Positions 54,678-64,000 of a DNA stretch of 64,000 bases are shown here, in pieces. The notes beneath the pieces were generated by a model. It ran no database searches. It saw only the letters and a list, made by a program, of their open reading frames with translations, and was not told the origin of the DNA. Every line of letters begins with the position of its first letter. The first letter of the stretch is position 1. The position numbers and the translations under genes were made by a program. The stretch is taken from NCBI RefSeq assembly GCF_002949795.1, contig NZ_CP026692.1:4262545-4326544 (forward strand). Reading direction: 5' to 3'. The DNA is from Nostoc sp. 'Lobaria pulmonaria (5183) cyanobiont' (GTDB lineage: Bacteria; Cyanobacteriota; Cyanobacteriia; Cyanobacteriales; Nostocaceae).

Positions 54678-55088
54678 ATGGTTTTTCAGTACACTAACGC
54701 ATTTGTCACCATAGCATCGGTTAATTGTGAGAATTTAGTGAATTTCTATACCAAATTGCTGGAGCAAAAGCCAGTGATTTTGATTCCGAATGTCTATGCT
54801 GAGTTTAATTTAGTTAGTATGCGATTAGGTATTTTTAAACCAAAGAACACAAACGAATCGGAATTTGAAGCGATGTCTGACGACAACCCACTTTCTTTCT
54901 ACCCTAAAAGTAAGATAAGTTTGTGTTTAGAGATGAGTAACTTAGAAGATGCGATCGCTCATCTAACTGCTTTGGGCTATCCTCCACCAGGAGACATTTC
55001 CATTGCTTCTCACGGCAGAGAAATCTATGCCTATGACCCTGATGGCAACCGTCTGATTTTACATCAAACTCCTAAAGAGAGTCATTAG
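54678..55088 (+). CDS. VOC (glyoxalase/bleomycin-resistance) family protein
   Basis: 136 residues. Two beta-alpha-beta-beta-beta modules: FTNAFVTI-like YTNAFVTIASVNCENLVNFY at the start and LCLEMSNLEDAIAHLTALGY in the second half, ending EIYAYDPDGNRLILHQ. The usual metal ligands are only partly evident (Glu near the end is replaced by His-Gln). The substrate is unknown. The last codons and stop overlap the first units of a tandem heptamer array. Confidence 0.82.
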   Translation: MVFQYTNAFVTIASVNCENLVNFYTKLLEQKPVILIPNVYAEFNLVSMRLGIFKPKNTNESEFEAMSDDNPLSFYPKSKISLCLEMSNLEDAIAHLTALGYPPPGDISIASHGREIYAYDPDGNRLILHQTPKESH

Positions 55089-55161
55089 TCATTTGTCATT
55101 GGTCATTTGCAAAGGACAAAGGACAAAGGACAAAGGACAAATAACAAAGGACAAAGGACAA
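55081..55161. repeat. Two facing heptamer arrays (GTCATTN, AAAGGAC)
   Basis: Four GTCATT-type units followed by about eight AAAGGAC/AAATAAC-type units that are roughly complementary (GTCATTTGTC versus GACAAATG). The array runs from the end of the VOC gene to the base before the ATG of the ylqF-like gene, supplying its only AAGGA ribosome-binding sequence. Confidence 0.8.
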
Positions 55162-56043
55162 ATGGCTATAACTCAAAACTATAGATTGAACCTGATTCAA
55201 TGGTATCCAGGTCACATTGCGAAAGCTGAAAAGAAGCTCAAAGAACAGCTAAAGCGCGTAGATGTAGTGTTTGAGGTACGAGATGCTCGGATTCCTTTAG
55301 CGACTCACCATCCCCAAATAGGTGAGTGGGTGGAGGGTAAGGCACGGGTGTTGATACTTAACCGAGTAGATATGATTACGCCACAAATGCGATCGCTGTG
55401 GATCGATTGGTTTAAACGTCAAGGAGAAGTCCCTTATTTTACCAACGCTCAACATGGTAAAGGTATAGCAGAAGTGGCGCGGGCAGCGCAAGCTGCTGGG
55501 GTAGAACTCAATCAAAGAAGAAGCGATCGCGGGATGTTACCCCGTCCAGTGCGGGCTGTGGTGATTGGTTTTCCCAATGTCGGTAAATCAGCTTTAATTA
55601 ACCGCCTGTTGGGAAAGCGAGTCGTGGAAAGTGCAGCCCGTCCTGGAGTAACTCGCCAACTACGCTGGGTGCGAATTTCCGAACATTTAGAATTGCTAGA
55701 TGCTCCTGGTGTCATCCCTCTAAGATTAGAAGACCAAGATGCAGCCTTGAAATTAGCTATTTGTGATGATATCGGTGAAGCATCTTACGATAACCAGCTA
55801 GTAGCAGCAGCTCTAGTGGATTTACTCAACTATTTAGAAGCTGTAGCCGCAGATTTATTACCAAAAAAACCATTACAGTCTCGCTACCAACTCGATTCGA
55901 CATCAGAGACCGGAGATACCTATTTGCACACCTTAGCAGAACATCGTTACAAAGGTGATATAGAGCGAGCTGCAAGGCAACTTTTAACAGATTTTCGCAA
56001 GGGATTGTTGGGTGAAATGAGTTTGGAATTACCACCCAATTAA
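55162..56043 (+). CDS. ylqF: YlqF/RbgA-like ribosome biogenesis GTPase
   Basis: 293 residues from the ATG at 55162. An ORF start at 55093 would add 23 residues encoded wholly by the heptamer repeat (KGQRTKDKG-like), so it is probably false. Circularly permuted GTPase: IQWYPGHIAKAEKKL at the N-terminus, G4 LILNRVDMI, G1 GFPNVGKSALINRLLGKR and G3 LLDAPGVIP, in the expected permuted order. RbgA-type GTPases assist late 50S subunit assembly (L16 incorporation). The C-terminal helical domain is complete. Confidence 0.92.
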   Translation: MAITQNYRLNLIQWYPGHIAKAEKKLKEQLKRVDVVFEVRDARIPLATHHPQIGEWVEGKARVLILNRVDMITPQMRSLWIDWFKRQGEVPYFTNAQHGKGIAEVARAAQAAGVELNQRRSDRGMLPRPVRAVVIGFPNVGKSALINRLLGKRVVESAARPGVTRQLRWVRISEHLELLDAPGVIPLRLEDQDAALKLAICDDIGEASYDNQLVAAALVDLLNYLEAVAADLLPKKPLQSRYQLDSTSETGDTYLHTLAEHRYKGDIERAARQLLTDFRKGLLGEMSLELPPN

Positions 56044-56602
56044 ATCTAAATTCAAAGAGTAAAAATTCTGCAAATTGTCTACATATATAGGAAACCTATT
56101 TGATTTGTGACAGGACTTACGTAACTGTCATAAATAATGGCGCAGCCACACCGCACTACGCTCCAAATAACTAAGCGATAAACATCGTAATGTCTTGACG
56201 TTTTAATTACCTAACTAAATAATTTGACAATAATCTATGCTTAATTTGATAAATTGTTTAACCAGTTTTATAAGCTAAATCTTTGAGCTTAAACCAGACT
56301 AAAATAGCGCAGGCAATATGATTTCTTGGAGTAGTACAAAATTACTGTAAAAATGTGTTCCCCCTGATACCAAAGCCACTTGGGACGACCTAGTACAGCA
56401 CGGTGTAAATAAACATACCATTTCAAATGGTGTAAAAGCCCGAAATACAATTCTTTTGACTTTTGACTTTTGACTTTTGACTTTTGACTTCCGCCTTGCG
56501 GTACTAGTGCCCCATACCCAATGCAACTTTTCTAACGTTTGTTAACCAAGATATGGTAGTGGGAATTATAACACTAGTATAAAAGAATTTTCGTCAAAAT
56601 TT
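56044..56602. other. Spacer with repeat fragments
   Basis: About 560 bases. It contains one MITE-C-like end (AGGACTTACGTAACTGTC, about 56112-56129), and five tandem TTTTGAC heptamers (56454-56488). The promoter of the giant kinase gene should lie in the last 100 bases. No ORF or RNA recognised. Confidence 0.45.
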
Positions 56603-59600
56603 ATGAGCGCAAAAGTTGATGGAACTTTAAGGATTGCTGGCTACCAAATCATCAAGCAACTTTATTCAGGTTCTCGTACTCAAGTGTATCGGGCAATTCG
56701 AGAATGCGATCGCCTACCAGTTGTCATCAAGCTCTTAAAACGAGAATACCCAACTTTTAGCGAATTAGTACAGTTTCGCAACCAATATGCGATCGCTAAA
56801 AACTTAGATATTTCTGGCATTATCAAACCCTACAGCCTGGAAGCCTATCACAATGGTTATGCCCTAGTCATGGAAGACTTTGGTGGTGTTTCCCTGCGGC
56901 AATTTACTCTAGGAAAAACACTGACATTAGAGCAATTCCTCCCCATTGCTCTGCAACTGCTAGACACTTTACACCAGTTACATCAACAGCGCGTCATTCA
57001 CAAAGACATTAAGCCAGCCAACATCTTAATTCACTCTGACACCAAACAAATCAAGCTGATTGATTTCAGTATTGCCTCACTCTTACCACGAGAAACCCAG
57101 GAAATCCAGAGCCTCAATGGATTGGAGGGAACGCTAGCCTATCTGTCGCCAGAGCAAACCGGACGGATGAACAGAGGCATTGACTACCGCAGTGACTTCT
57201 ATTCTTTAGGTGTGACTTTCTTTGAACTACTGAGTGGAAAATTGCCCTTTGAGTCCCAGGAACCGATGGAGTTGGTGCATTGCCACATTGCGAAACTTCC
57301 ACCCTGCGTCTGCGATTTCAACCCCGAATTGCCCTTGATGCTGGGCGAGATTATCCGCAAACTGATGGCGAAGAACGCCGAAGACCGCTATCAGAGTGTG
57401 CTAGGTCTTAAACATGACCTCGTTACTTGCCTAGAACAGTGGCGAGAAACAGGCAAACACAACTGGTTTGATTTAGGACAGCGCGATATCAGCGATCGCT
57501 TTCTCATCAGAGAAAAACTCTACGGACGCGAGTCGGAAGTACAGACGTTACTAGAAGCATTTGGTCATGCTGCTAATGGTGACTCCCAACTGATGCTGGT
57601 GGCAGGTTTCTCTGGCATTGGCAAAACCGCAGTTGTCAATGAAGTACATAAGCCGATCGTCCAGTGGAATGGTTACTTCATCAAAGGGAAACACGACCAG
57701 TTCAACCGAAATATTCCTTTATCTGCTTTTGTCCAAGCCTTTCGTGATTTGATGGGACAGTTGCTTAGTGAAAGCGATACTCAACTAAAGCAATGGCAAA
57801 ACAAGATTTTAGCGGCAGTTGGTGAGAACGGGCAACTTCTGATCGAGGTGATTCCTGAACTGGAGCAGATTATCGGCAAACAGCCTGCGATCGCCCCTGG
57901 CGTTGGCGGAGCCATCGCTGAATTATCGGGCAGTGCGGCACAGAATCGGTTCAATCTGCTGTTCCAAAAGTTTATTCAAGTCTTTACCACACCAGAGCAT
58001 CCGTTGGTGATGTTTCTTGATGACTTGCAGTGGGCAGATTCGGCATCGCTGAATTTGCTGAAGCTGTTGATGGCCCAGAGTAATCGCAGTTATCTATTCG
58101 TTATTGGTGCATACCGCGATAACGAGGTGTTTGCAGCTCATCCACTCATGTTGACACTAGATGAAATCAAAAAGGAATCTTCTTGCGTCAACACTCTGAC
58201 TCTATTTCCCTTGAGTCAAGCAGATGTAAACCATTTAATCGCCGATTCACTCAGTTGTGCAACTGAAAAGGCATTACCGTTAACAGAGTTAGTTTATCAA
58301 AAAGCCAAAGGCAATCCCTTTTTCACAACTCAGTTTTTGAAAGCGCTACATGAGGATGGGCTGATTACCTTTGATTGGGAGTTAGGTTTTTGGCAGTGTG
58401 ATGTGACGCAAGTGCGATCGCTTGCTCTCACCGATGATGTGGTGGAATTTATGGCACAACAGCTTCAAAAGTTGCCCAACATCACTCAAAATATTTTGAA
58501 ACTGGCAGCCTGTATTGGCAATCAGTTCGATTTAACGACGTTAGCAATCGTCTCTGAAAAGTCGCACACAGAAACCGCTTCGGACTTGTGGAAAGCATTG
58601 CAAGAAGGATTGATTGTTCCCATCAATGAGGTTTACAAGTTTTATCAAGATTCGTCATTGGTTATCGATCATTTGCAAATGACAAATGCCAAAGGACAAA
58701 TGACAATTTACAAATTCTTGCACGATCGCGTTCAGCAAGCAGCCTACTCTCTGATTCCCAAGCAGCAAAAACAGGTCACTCACCTGAAAATTGGGCAACT
58801 TTTACTGAAACATACGCCAGCCTCAGAACAGTACGAAAAACTATTTGAGATTGTCAATCAACTCAATATCAGCAATAGCTTAATTGTCGATCCAGATCAG
58901 AAGACAGAACTCGCTCAACTCAATTTACAAGCTGCCCAAAAAGCAAGAGCTGCAACAGCATACGTTGCCGCATTTGAGTATGCCACTACAGGTATTGCAA
59001 TGCTGGCACAGGAGCGGTGGCAAACACAATATCAACTAACCCTGACACTTTATGAAGCTACCACCGAAGCAGCTTACCTAAGTGGCAATTTTGAGCAGAT
59101 GGCACAATTTGCAGCAGTCATTTTGTCAAATGCTAGAACCTTATTAGATACCGTTAAAGTCTATGAAATCCAAATTCAAGCCGCTCAAGCTCAACATCAA
59201 TTTCTACAGGGCGTGGAGCTGGCTCTCAAGATTTTAGAGCAGTTAGGAATCCATTTTCCCAAGCAACCAGATGAATCAGATATTGCATCGGCACTCAAAG
59301 CAAACAAATCCATTTTAGCTGGAAGGCAAGCGGTAGATTTAATCGCTCTACATCAGATGACAGAGTTAGACAAATTAGCCGCTATGCGGATTCTCGTAAG
59401 TGTCTCTTCTTCTGCCTTTGTTGCCGCTCCAACACTCTTACCATTTATTGTCCTTGAGCAAGTAAATTTATCTGTTCAGTACGGCAATACCTCAGACTCT
59501 ACAAATGGTTATGCCTACTATGGACTGCTGCTTTGTGGGGCGGTAGGAGATATTGAATGTGGTTATCAGTTTGGACAACTGGCACTCAAATTACTCGAAC

Positions 59601-62600
59601 ATTTTAATGCCAAAAAGTTGAAAGCCAGAACTTATGTCGGAGTATGCTGTAGTGTATTGCATTGGAAAGAGCCGCTTAGGAACACCTTAGCGCTTTTCCG
59701 GGAAGGCTATCAAGTTGGGCTAGAAACGGGAGATTTAGAATCAGCTACCATTTGTGCAGTTGTTTACGTCATGCACTCTTTGTTTGTTGGTAAAGAACTG
59801 GGGGAGTTAAGCCGAGAGAGTGATGCTTTCCGCCTTCAACTCACTCAACTAAAACAAGAAGGACTTCTCAACCAACTGACGATTTTTCAGCAATCGATTT
59901 TGAATTTAAACGGTGATTGTGCCCAAGCATGGCAACTAATTGGTAAGGCTTTCAATCAAGAGCAAATGTTGCCAGTTCTCCAGCACTCAGGCGATCAAAC
60001 TGCGCTGTGCTATTTCAATGTGAGTAAACTTTTTCTTGGTTATCTGTTTGGGAAGTTTGAACATGCAGTGGAAGCTGCGATCGCAACTGAAAATTATCTA
60101 GGCGGTGTCATCGGATTATTTGTGGTTCCAATCTTCCACACCTATGATTCTCTGGCTCATCTGGCAATCTATTCCCAAGTTTCCGCAACAGAACAACAAC
60201 ACATTCTTGGGCGGGTGAGCAAAAATCAACAAAAGATCAAAACTTGGGCTAGCTATATTCCAGCCAATCATTTACACAAGTTTTGTTTGGTTGAAGCAGA
60301 ACGATATCGGGTTCTGGGACATAAATCAGAGGCAATAGAATTATACGATCGCGCCATTGCTCTTGCAAAAGAACACGGCTACACCCAAGAAGAAGCACTT
60401 GCCAACGAACTAGCCGCCAAATTTTACCTCGACTGGAGCAAACAGTGCATAGCTGGGGAATACATAATTGAAGCCTACTATGGCTATGCTCGTTGGGGCG
60501 CTAAAGCCAAAGTCGCCGACTTGGAACGACGCTATCCGCAACACCTCGCCTCCATCCTTGAGCAAACCCGTTCTCCCCTCTCCACTCACGAAACTATCTT
60601 TACATTGGGGAGTGTCACATCCACCAGTTCCGCCACTTCCAGCTGTAGCAGCGTCTCTGTTGCTTTAGATTTAGCTGCCATTCTCAAAGCTTATCAAACT
60701 ATCTCAGGGGAAATCGAACTCGAAAAACTGCTCTCAGCATTACTGCATATCGTCATTGAAAATGCGGGAGCCAATAAGTGTGTGTTCATGCTTTTGGAGT
60801 CAGATCGTTTGCTAATTCAGGCGTTAGCACAGCTTTCCTTAGACGGTGTACAGAACCAGGCTGCCAAAATCGATTTTTACCCAATGTTGCTCAACCCACA
60901 GTCTGTTGAAGACTCTGTTGATCTGCCAGTTGGCTTAATATATTCCGTCAAACACAGCTTACAATCAACAGTGATTACTGATGCTAGGGTGCATCCTCAA
61001 TTAATTAATGACTCATATATTCAACAACAGCAGCCCAAAAGTATCTTGTGTAGCCCGATTTTGCATCAGGGTAAGTTGCTGGGCATATTGTATCTGGAAA
61101 ATAACTTAGTAACCAAAGCCTTTACAAGCGATCGCGTCGAACTACTAAACTTACTTTGCGCTCAAGCGGCAATTTCTCTGGAAAATGCCCGACTTTATCG
61201 AAATTCCCAGAAATATGCTCAACAGTTAACACAATCTCTAGCAAAATTGCAGGCTAGTGAAACCCGCTTCCAAAATTTGGCGAATAATATTCCTGGTATG
61301 GTGTACCAATTGCGTCTGGAGGTGGATGGTTCAACTTCAACACCCTACGTTAGTTCTGGCTGTTTCGATTTGTATGGGTTAGAGCCAGAGTTGGTGATGG
61401 CAGGGACGCATAGCCTTTACACCATGCATCATCCTGATGATAATCCAGCTATTGCCCAAGCGATCGCCTACTCTGCCCAATATCTCACACCCTTTGAGCA
61501 AGAATGGCGCATTATCCTACCTTCAGGAACCGTGAAATGGATTCAATCTGCTTCTCGGCCAGAGCGACAAGCCGATGGCTCAATCATCTGGGATGGGGTG
61601 GTGATTGATATTAGCGAACGCAAACAGGCTGAAGCATCTCTAGCTAAAGAACGAGAGTTCTTGAATGCCATCATTCACAATATTACCGATGGGATTGTTG
61701 TTTGTGATGGTACTGGCAAATTGACTCTATTTAACAAAGCAACTCGTGAATTTCATGGTCTACCAGTAGAATCATTACCAGCAGAACAATGGGCAGAACA
61801 CTTCGATCTCTATCAACCAGATGGTCAAACACCCCTATCAAAAACGGAAATTCCTTTGTTTCGCGCCTTGCAAGGGGAAATTGTCGAAAATGCCGAGATG
61901 GTAATTGCGCCGAAGCATGGTTTTACGAGAATATTGTTAGCTAGCGGACAAGCGATCTTCGATGCTTCGGGTGATAAACTCGGTGCAGTAGTTGTGATGC
62001 GAGATATTAGCGAGCGCAAACAAGCTGAACTTGCCTTGCAGCAAAAATCATTTGACTTAGAACAAGCGCTAACCGATCTACAAAACGCCCAATTACAAAT
62101 GGTGCAAAGTGAGAAAATGTCTGCACTAGGCAACTTAGTTGCTGGTGTCGCTCACGAAATGAATAATCCTCTCGGTTTTATTGCTGCCAGTCTAAAACTT
62201 GCTAAACCTACCCTTATTGATGTAGTTGAACACTTAAAACTTTATCAATCAAGCTTGCCCAATGTGAATGATGAAATCAAAGACCATGCCGAAGAAATTG
62301 ACTTGGATTATAGCTTAGAAGATTTGCCCAAGATGATTGATGCCATGTCGATGGCGTGCGATCGCCTGAAAAATATCAGCACCAGTTTACGAACTTTCTC
62401 GCGTGCCGATAAAGATTATAAAGTACCGTTTAATATTCACCAAGGTATCGACAGCACGATTTTAATTTTGAAACATCGTCTCAAGGCTAACGAGCAACGT
62501 CCAGCAATTGAAGTGATAACTGAATACAGCATTTTACCTCAAGTTGAGTGTTTCCCTGGACAATTAAATCAAGTATTTATGAATATCTTAGCAAATGCTA

Positions 62601-62920
62601 TTGATGCCTTGGAAGAATCAAATATTGGCCGAAGTTTTGACGAAATTAAAGCAAATCCAAACTGTATTACAATTACCACTACAGTAGAAAATAATCTAGT
62701 TAGAATTACAATTGCCGATAATGCAAAGGGTATAGATGAGCTGCTAAAACAAAAAATATTTGACCATTTATTTACGACAAAAGCTGTCGGTAAAGGCACA
62801 GGATTAGGATTGGCGATCGCTCGTCAAATCATTGTAGAAAAACATGGCGGAGCGATCGCGGTGAATTCTCAACTTGGCGAAGGAACTGAATTTGTGATTC
62901 AGCTACCGTTATCGCCATAA
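56603..62920 (+). CDS. Hybrid Ser/Thr and histidine kinase with AAA ATPase, GAF and PAS domains
   Basis: 2105 residues. Order: Hanks-type Ser/Thr kinase (about 12-275; HKDIKPANILI and DFSIAS, with HRD changed to HKD and DFG to DFS); AAA_16-type P-loop ATPase (about 305-560; GFSGIGKTAVV, then MFLDDLQWAD); a long helical TPR-like region (about 690-1300); GAF (about 1355-1520); two PAS domains (about 1550-1680 and 1685-1805, each followed by DISERKQAE); HisKA with His at about 1851 (VAGVAHEMNNPLGF); HATPase (N box NQVFMNILANAIDAL, G box GTGLGLAIAR). This is the HstK-like group known from Anabaena and some fungi-like systems; it would be a cytoplasmic sensor. No response regulator is adjacent. 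Confidence 0.93.
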   Translation: MSAKVDGTLRIAGYQIIKQLYSGSRTQVYRAIRECDRLPVVIKLLKREYPTFSELVQFRNQYAIAKNLDISGIIKPYSLEAYHNGYALVMEDFGGVSLRQFTLGKTLTLEQFLPIALQLLDTLHQLHQQRVIHKDIKPANILIHSDTKQIKLIDFSIASLLPRETQEIQSLNGLEGTLAYLSPEQTGRMNRGIDYRSDFYSLGVTFFELLSGKLPFESQEPMELVHCHIAKLPPCVCDFNPELPLMLGEIIRKLMAKNAEDRYQSVLGLKHDLVTCLEQWRETGKHNWFDLGQRDISDRFLIREKLYGRESEVQTLLEAFGHAANGDSQLMLVAGFSGIGKTAVVNEVHKPIVQWNGYFIKGKHDQFNRNIPLSAFVQAFRDLMGQLLSESDTQLKQWQNKILAAVGENGQLLIEVIPELEQIIGKQPAIAPGVGGAIAELSGSAAQNRFNLLFQKFIQVFTTPEHPLVMFLDDLQWADSASLNLLKLLMAQSNRSYLFVIGAYRDNEVFAAHPLMLTLDEIKKESSCVNTLTLFPLSQADVNHLIADSLSCATEKALPLTELVYQKAKGNPFFTTQFLKALHEDGLITFDWELGFWQCDVTQVRSLALTDDVVEFMAQQLQKLPNITQNILKLAACIGNQFDLTTLAIVSEKSHTETASDLWKALQEGLIVPINEVYKFYQDSSLVIDHLQMTNAKGQMTIYKFLHDRVQQAAYSLIPKQQKQVTHLKIGQLLLKHTPASEQYEKLFEIVNQLNISNSLIVDPDQKTELAQLNLQAAQKARAATAYVAAFEYATTGIAMLAQERWQTQYQLTLTLYEATTEAAYLSGNFEQMAQFAAVILSNARTLLDTVKVYEIQIQAAQAQHQFLQGVELALKILEQLGIHFPKQPDESDIASALKANKSILAGRQAVDLIALHQMTELDKLAAMRILVSVSSSAFVAAPTLLPFIVLEQVNLSVQYGNTSDSTNGYAYYGLLLCGAVGDIECGYQFGQLALKLLEHFNAKKLKARTYVGVCCSVLHWKEPLRNTLALFREGYQVGLETGDLESATICAVVYVMHSLFVGKELGELSRESDAFRLQLTQLKQEGLLNQLTIFQQSILNLNGDCAQAWQLIGKAFNQEQMLPVLQHSGDQTALCYFNVSKLFLGYLFGKFEHAVEAAIATENYLGGVIGLFVVPIFHTYDSLAHLAIYSQVSATEQQHILGRVSKNQQKIKTWASYIPANHLHKFCLVEAERYRVLGHKSEAIELYDRAIALAKEHGYTQEEALANELAAKFYLDWSKQCIAGEYIIEAYYGYARWGAKAKVADLERRYPQHLASILEQTRSPLSTHETIFTLGSVTSTSSATSSCSSVSVALDLAAILKAYQTISGEIELEKLLSALLHIVIENAGANKCVFMLLESDRLLIQALAQLSLDGVQNQAAKIDFYPMLLNPQSVEDSVDLPVGLIYSVKHSLQSTVITDARVHPQLINDSYIQQQQPKSILCSPILHQGKLLGILYLENNLVTKAFTSDRVELLNLLCAQAAISLENARLYRNSQKYAQQLTQSLAKLQASETRFQNLANNIPGMVYQLRLEVDGSTSTPYVSSGCFDLYGLEPELVMAGTHSLYTMHHPDDNPAIAQAIAYSAQYLTPFEQEWRIILPSGTVKWIQSASRPERQADGSIIWDGVVIDISERKQAEASLAKEREFLNAIIHNITDGIVVCDGTGKLTLFNKATREFHGLPVESLPAEQWAEHFDLYQPDGQTPLSKTEIPLFRALQGEIVENAEMVIAPKHGFTRILLASGQAIFDASGDKLGAVVVMRDISERKQAELALQQKSFDLEQALTDLQNAQLQMVQSEKMSALGNLVAGVAHEMNNPLGFIAASLKLAKPTLIDVVEHLKLYQSSLPNVNDEIKDHAEEIDLDYSLEDLPKMIDAMSMACDRLKNISTSLRTFSRADKDYKVPFNIHQGIDSTILILKHRLKANEQRPAIEVITEYSILPQVECFPGQLNQVFMNILANAIDALEESNIGRSFDEIKANPNCITITTTVENNLVRITIADNAKGIDELLKQKIFDHLFTTKAVGKGTGLGLAIARQIIVEKHGGAIAVNSQLGEGTEFVIQLPLSP

Positions 62921-62994
62921 CTAAATCTTATTTGTTAGTTCTGGTATCAGATGGAGTCTGAATCCCCATCTGATTTGTCTCCTTGTCCCCTTCT

Positions 62995-64000
62995 TCAAGC
63001 TTTCCCCACTACCACCGAGTTTTTCGCCAAAAGTTCGACTGCTGCTTGATATTGCAGATCCGCTTCGGTGCCAATCTGTTCGCGGTTAATGGCTGGTTGG
63101 AAAATAACTTTATCCGGCTTAATACCTAGTTTGTGAATATCTCGGTGTTCAGGAGTTTCATACTTAGCAATTGTCACTGCCAAGCCCGAACCATCTGATA
63201 ATTCAAACAAGGATTGAATTAATCCCTTGCCAAAGGTGGTTTCGCCTACCAACTGGGCGCGATGGTTATCTTGGAGTGCACCAGCGAGAATTTCACTGGC
63301 ACTAGCAGTTCCTTGATTCACCAAAATCACCAGAGGATCTTTGGTCAGGGCTGGCCCAAGGGCTTCAAAACTACCCTGAATGCCTTGTCGGTTAACAGTG
63401 TAGACGATAATCCCAGAATCTAACCACAGACGGGCGATTTCAATTCCTGATTGCAATAACCCCCCAGGATTATTTCGTAAATCTAGAATGTAGGCAGCAG
63501 CGCCTTTTTTTTCTAGACTAGAAATAGCGTGTGCCAATTCCATTGAAGCGTTGGCATTAAATTGTGTCAGACTTAGGTAGCCGATGGGTGTACCCTCAGC
63601 AGAAACACGCAAATCTGAAACCACAGGGTTAAGGGCAATGCGATCGCGTGTCAGTCTAATTTCCGTTTCTGCCTCTCCATCCCGTTCGATCGAGAGAGTC
63701 ACAAGGCTGCCACTCGGCCCGCGCATTCTGGTTGCAGCTTCATCAAGGGTGAGATTTTCTGTGGAAACGCCTTCAATTTTGAGAATGCGATCGCGTGGTC
63801 GAATCCCCGCTTTATCTGCTGGGGAACCAGCGATAGGAGCCACTACTTCCAACTTCCCATTCTCAGGATTCAAGGCAATTTGCAATCCCACCCCAGTTAG
63901 TTCCCCAGAAGTATTGACCTGCAAGCTGCGGTACTGTTCTGGATCTAAAAAACGGGTAAAAGGATCGTCGAGGCTCTTGAGCATCTTCCCAATTGCCGCA
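62995..64000 (-). CDS. Carboxyl-terminal processing protease (S41), partial
   Basis: The C-terminal 335 codons; the frame continues past the window end (AAIGKMLKSLDDPFTRFLDP). A PDZ domain (about 40-120 of the visible part; LTGVGLQIALN, AGIRPRDRILKIEGV) is followed by the S41 protease core with the Ser/Lys dyad in VNQGTASASEILAGAL and VGETTFGKGLIQS, and YILDLRNNPGGLL. Cyanobacterial paralogues include CtpA, which matures the PSII D1 protein; I cannot say which paralogue this is. The N-terminal signal region is outside the window. Convergent with the giant kinase gene, with 74 bases between. Confidence 0.92.
   Translation of the reverse strand, partial: AAIGKMLKSLDDPFTRFLDPEQYRSLQVNTSGELTGVGLQIALNPENGKLEVVAPIAGSPADKAGIRPRDRILKIEGVSTENLTLDEAATRMRGPSGSLVTLSIERDGEAETEIRLTRDRIALNPVVSDLRVSAEGTPIGYLSLTQFNANASMELAHAISSLEKKGAAAYILDLRNNPGGLLQSGIEIARLWLDSGIIVYTVNRQGIQGSFEALGPALTKDPLVILVNQGTASASEILAGALQDNHRAQLVGETTFGKGLIQSLFELSDGSGLAVTIAKYETPEHRDIHKLGIKPDKVIFQPAINREQIGTEADLQYQAAVELLAKNSVVVGKA

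Noticed and set aside
55081..55161. Possible CRISPR-like array
   Set aside because: Units are 7 bp and contiguous without spacers: a cyanobacterial short tandem repeat, not CRISPR.
55093..55161. N-terminal extension of the YlqF-like GTPase
   Set aside because: The extra residues are translated heptamer repeats; the conserved protein begins at MAITQNYRLNLIQWYPGH.

Overview
The window comes from a filamentous, probably heterocyst-forming cyanobacterium of the Nostoc/Anabaena group. The evidence is the photosynthesis and carbon-fixation gene set (petM, ycf39, ycf66, an nblR-like regulator, Rubisco activase with a small-subunit-like tail), very frequent GCGATCGC (HIP1) octamers, intergenic runs of 7-bp tandem repeats, many small palindromic mobile elements, and large multidomain signalling and surface proteins. 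It is ordinary chromosomal DNA: no rRNA, prophage, CRISPR array or plasmid replication gene is visible. One tRNA gene is present, tRNA-Arg(CCG).

Layout. 1-6.9 kb is a housekeeping and photosynthesis block: a DUF2949 protein (cut by the window edge), a DUF192 lipoprotein, an NblR-like response regulator, NAD kinase, the PSII assembly factor Ycf39, cytochrome b6f subunit PetM, divergent pdxA, and a second OmpR-type regulator. 7-12 kb holds a 1.2-kb gene-poor stretch with a small inverted-repeat element, a rhodanese-like protein fused to LEA-like 11-mers, an RNase D-type exonuclease and two tandem secreted CAP proteins. 12-23.5 kb carries a methyltransferase, trpB, alaS, a small metal-binding protein, a diguanylate cyclase, broken NTPase and PIN-toxin remnants, ycf66 and gnd.

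24-28 kb is a GC-rich island (LysR regulator divergent from two alcohol-dehydrogenase-type genes). It has an IS630 transposase remnant on its left and a broken gene on its right, and looks horizontally acquired. 28-36 kb has a zinc-ribbon Ser/Thr kinase, a DUF4347 surface protein of about 1570 residues with six near-identical cadherin-like repeats and six FG-GAP-type repeats (ended by a probable frameshift), and an acyltransferase. 36-43.6 kb has a TPR pseudogene, a Ca2+/H+ antiporter, a GH57 glycoside hydrolase, an HNH nuclease, a Gfo/Idh oxidoreductase and a DUF4870 membrane protein. 43.6-49 kb is repeat-rich (nested inverted-repeat elements and a 21-bp tandem array) and holds small lineage-specific genes, Rubisco activase and a short peptide with a double-glycine leader. 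49-64 kb has trmFO, an EnvC-like M23 peptidase, the tRNA, a Uma2 nuclease, a DUF3370 protein, a VOC protein, a YlqF/RbgA-like GTPase, a 2105-residue hybrid Ser/Thr-His kinase, and a carboxyl-terminal processing protease cut by the window end.

Few genes form obvious operons; most are separated by repeat-bearing spacers. I found no convincing new multigene system. The observations most worth following are the orphan double-glycine-leader peptide, the rhodanese-LEA fusion lacking its catalytic cysteine, the surface protein with homogenised repeats and a frameshifted end, the acquired dehydrogenase island, and several families of non-autonomous mobile elements, one of them nested.
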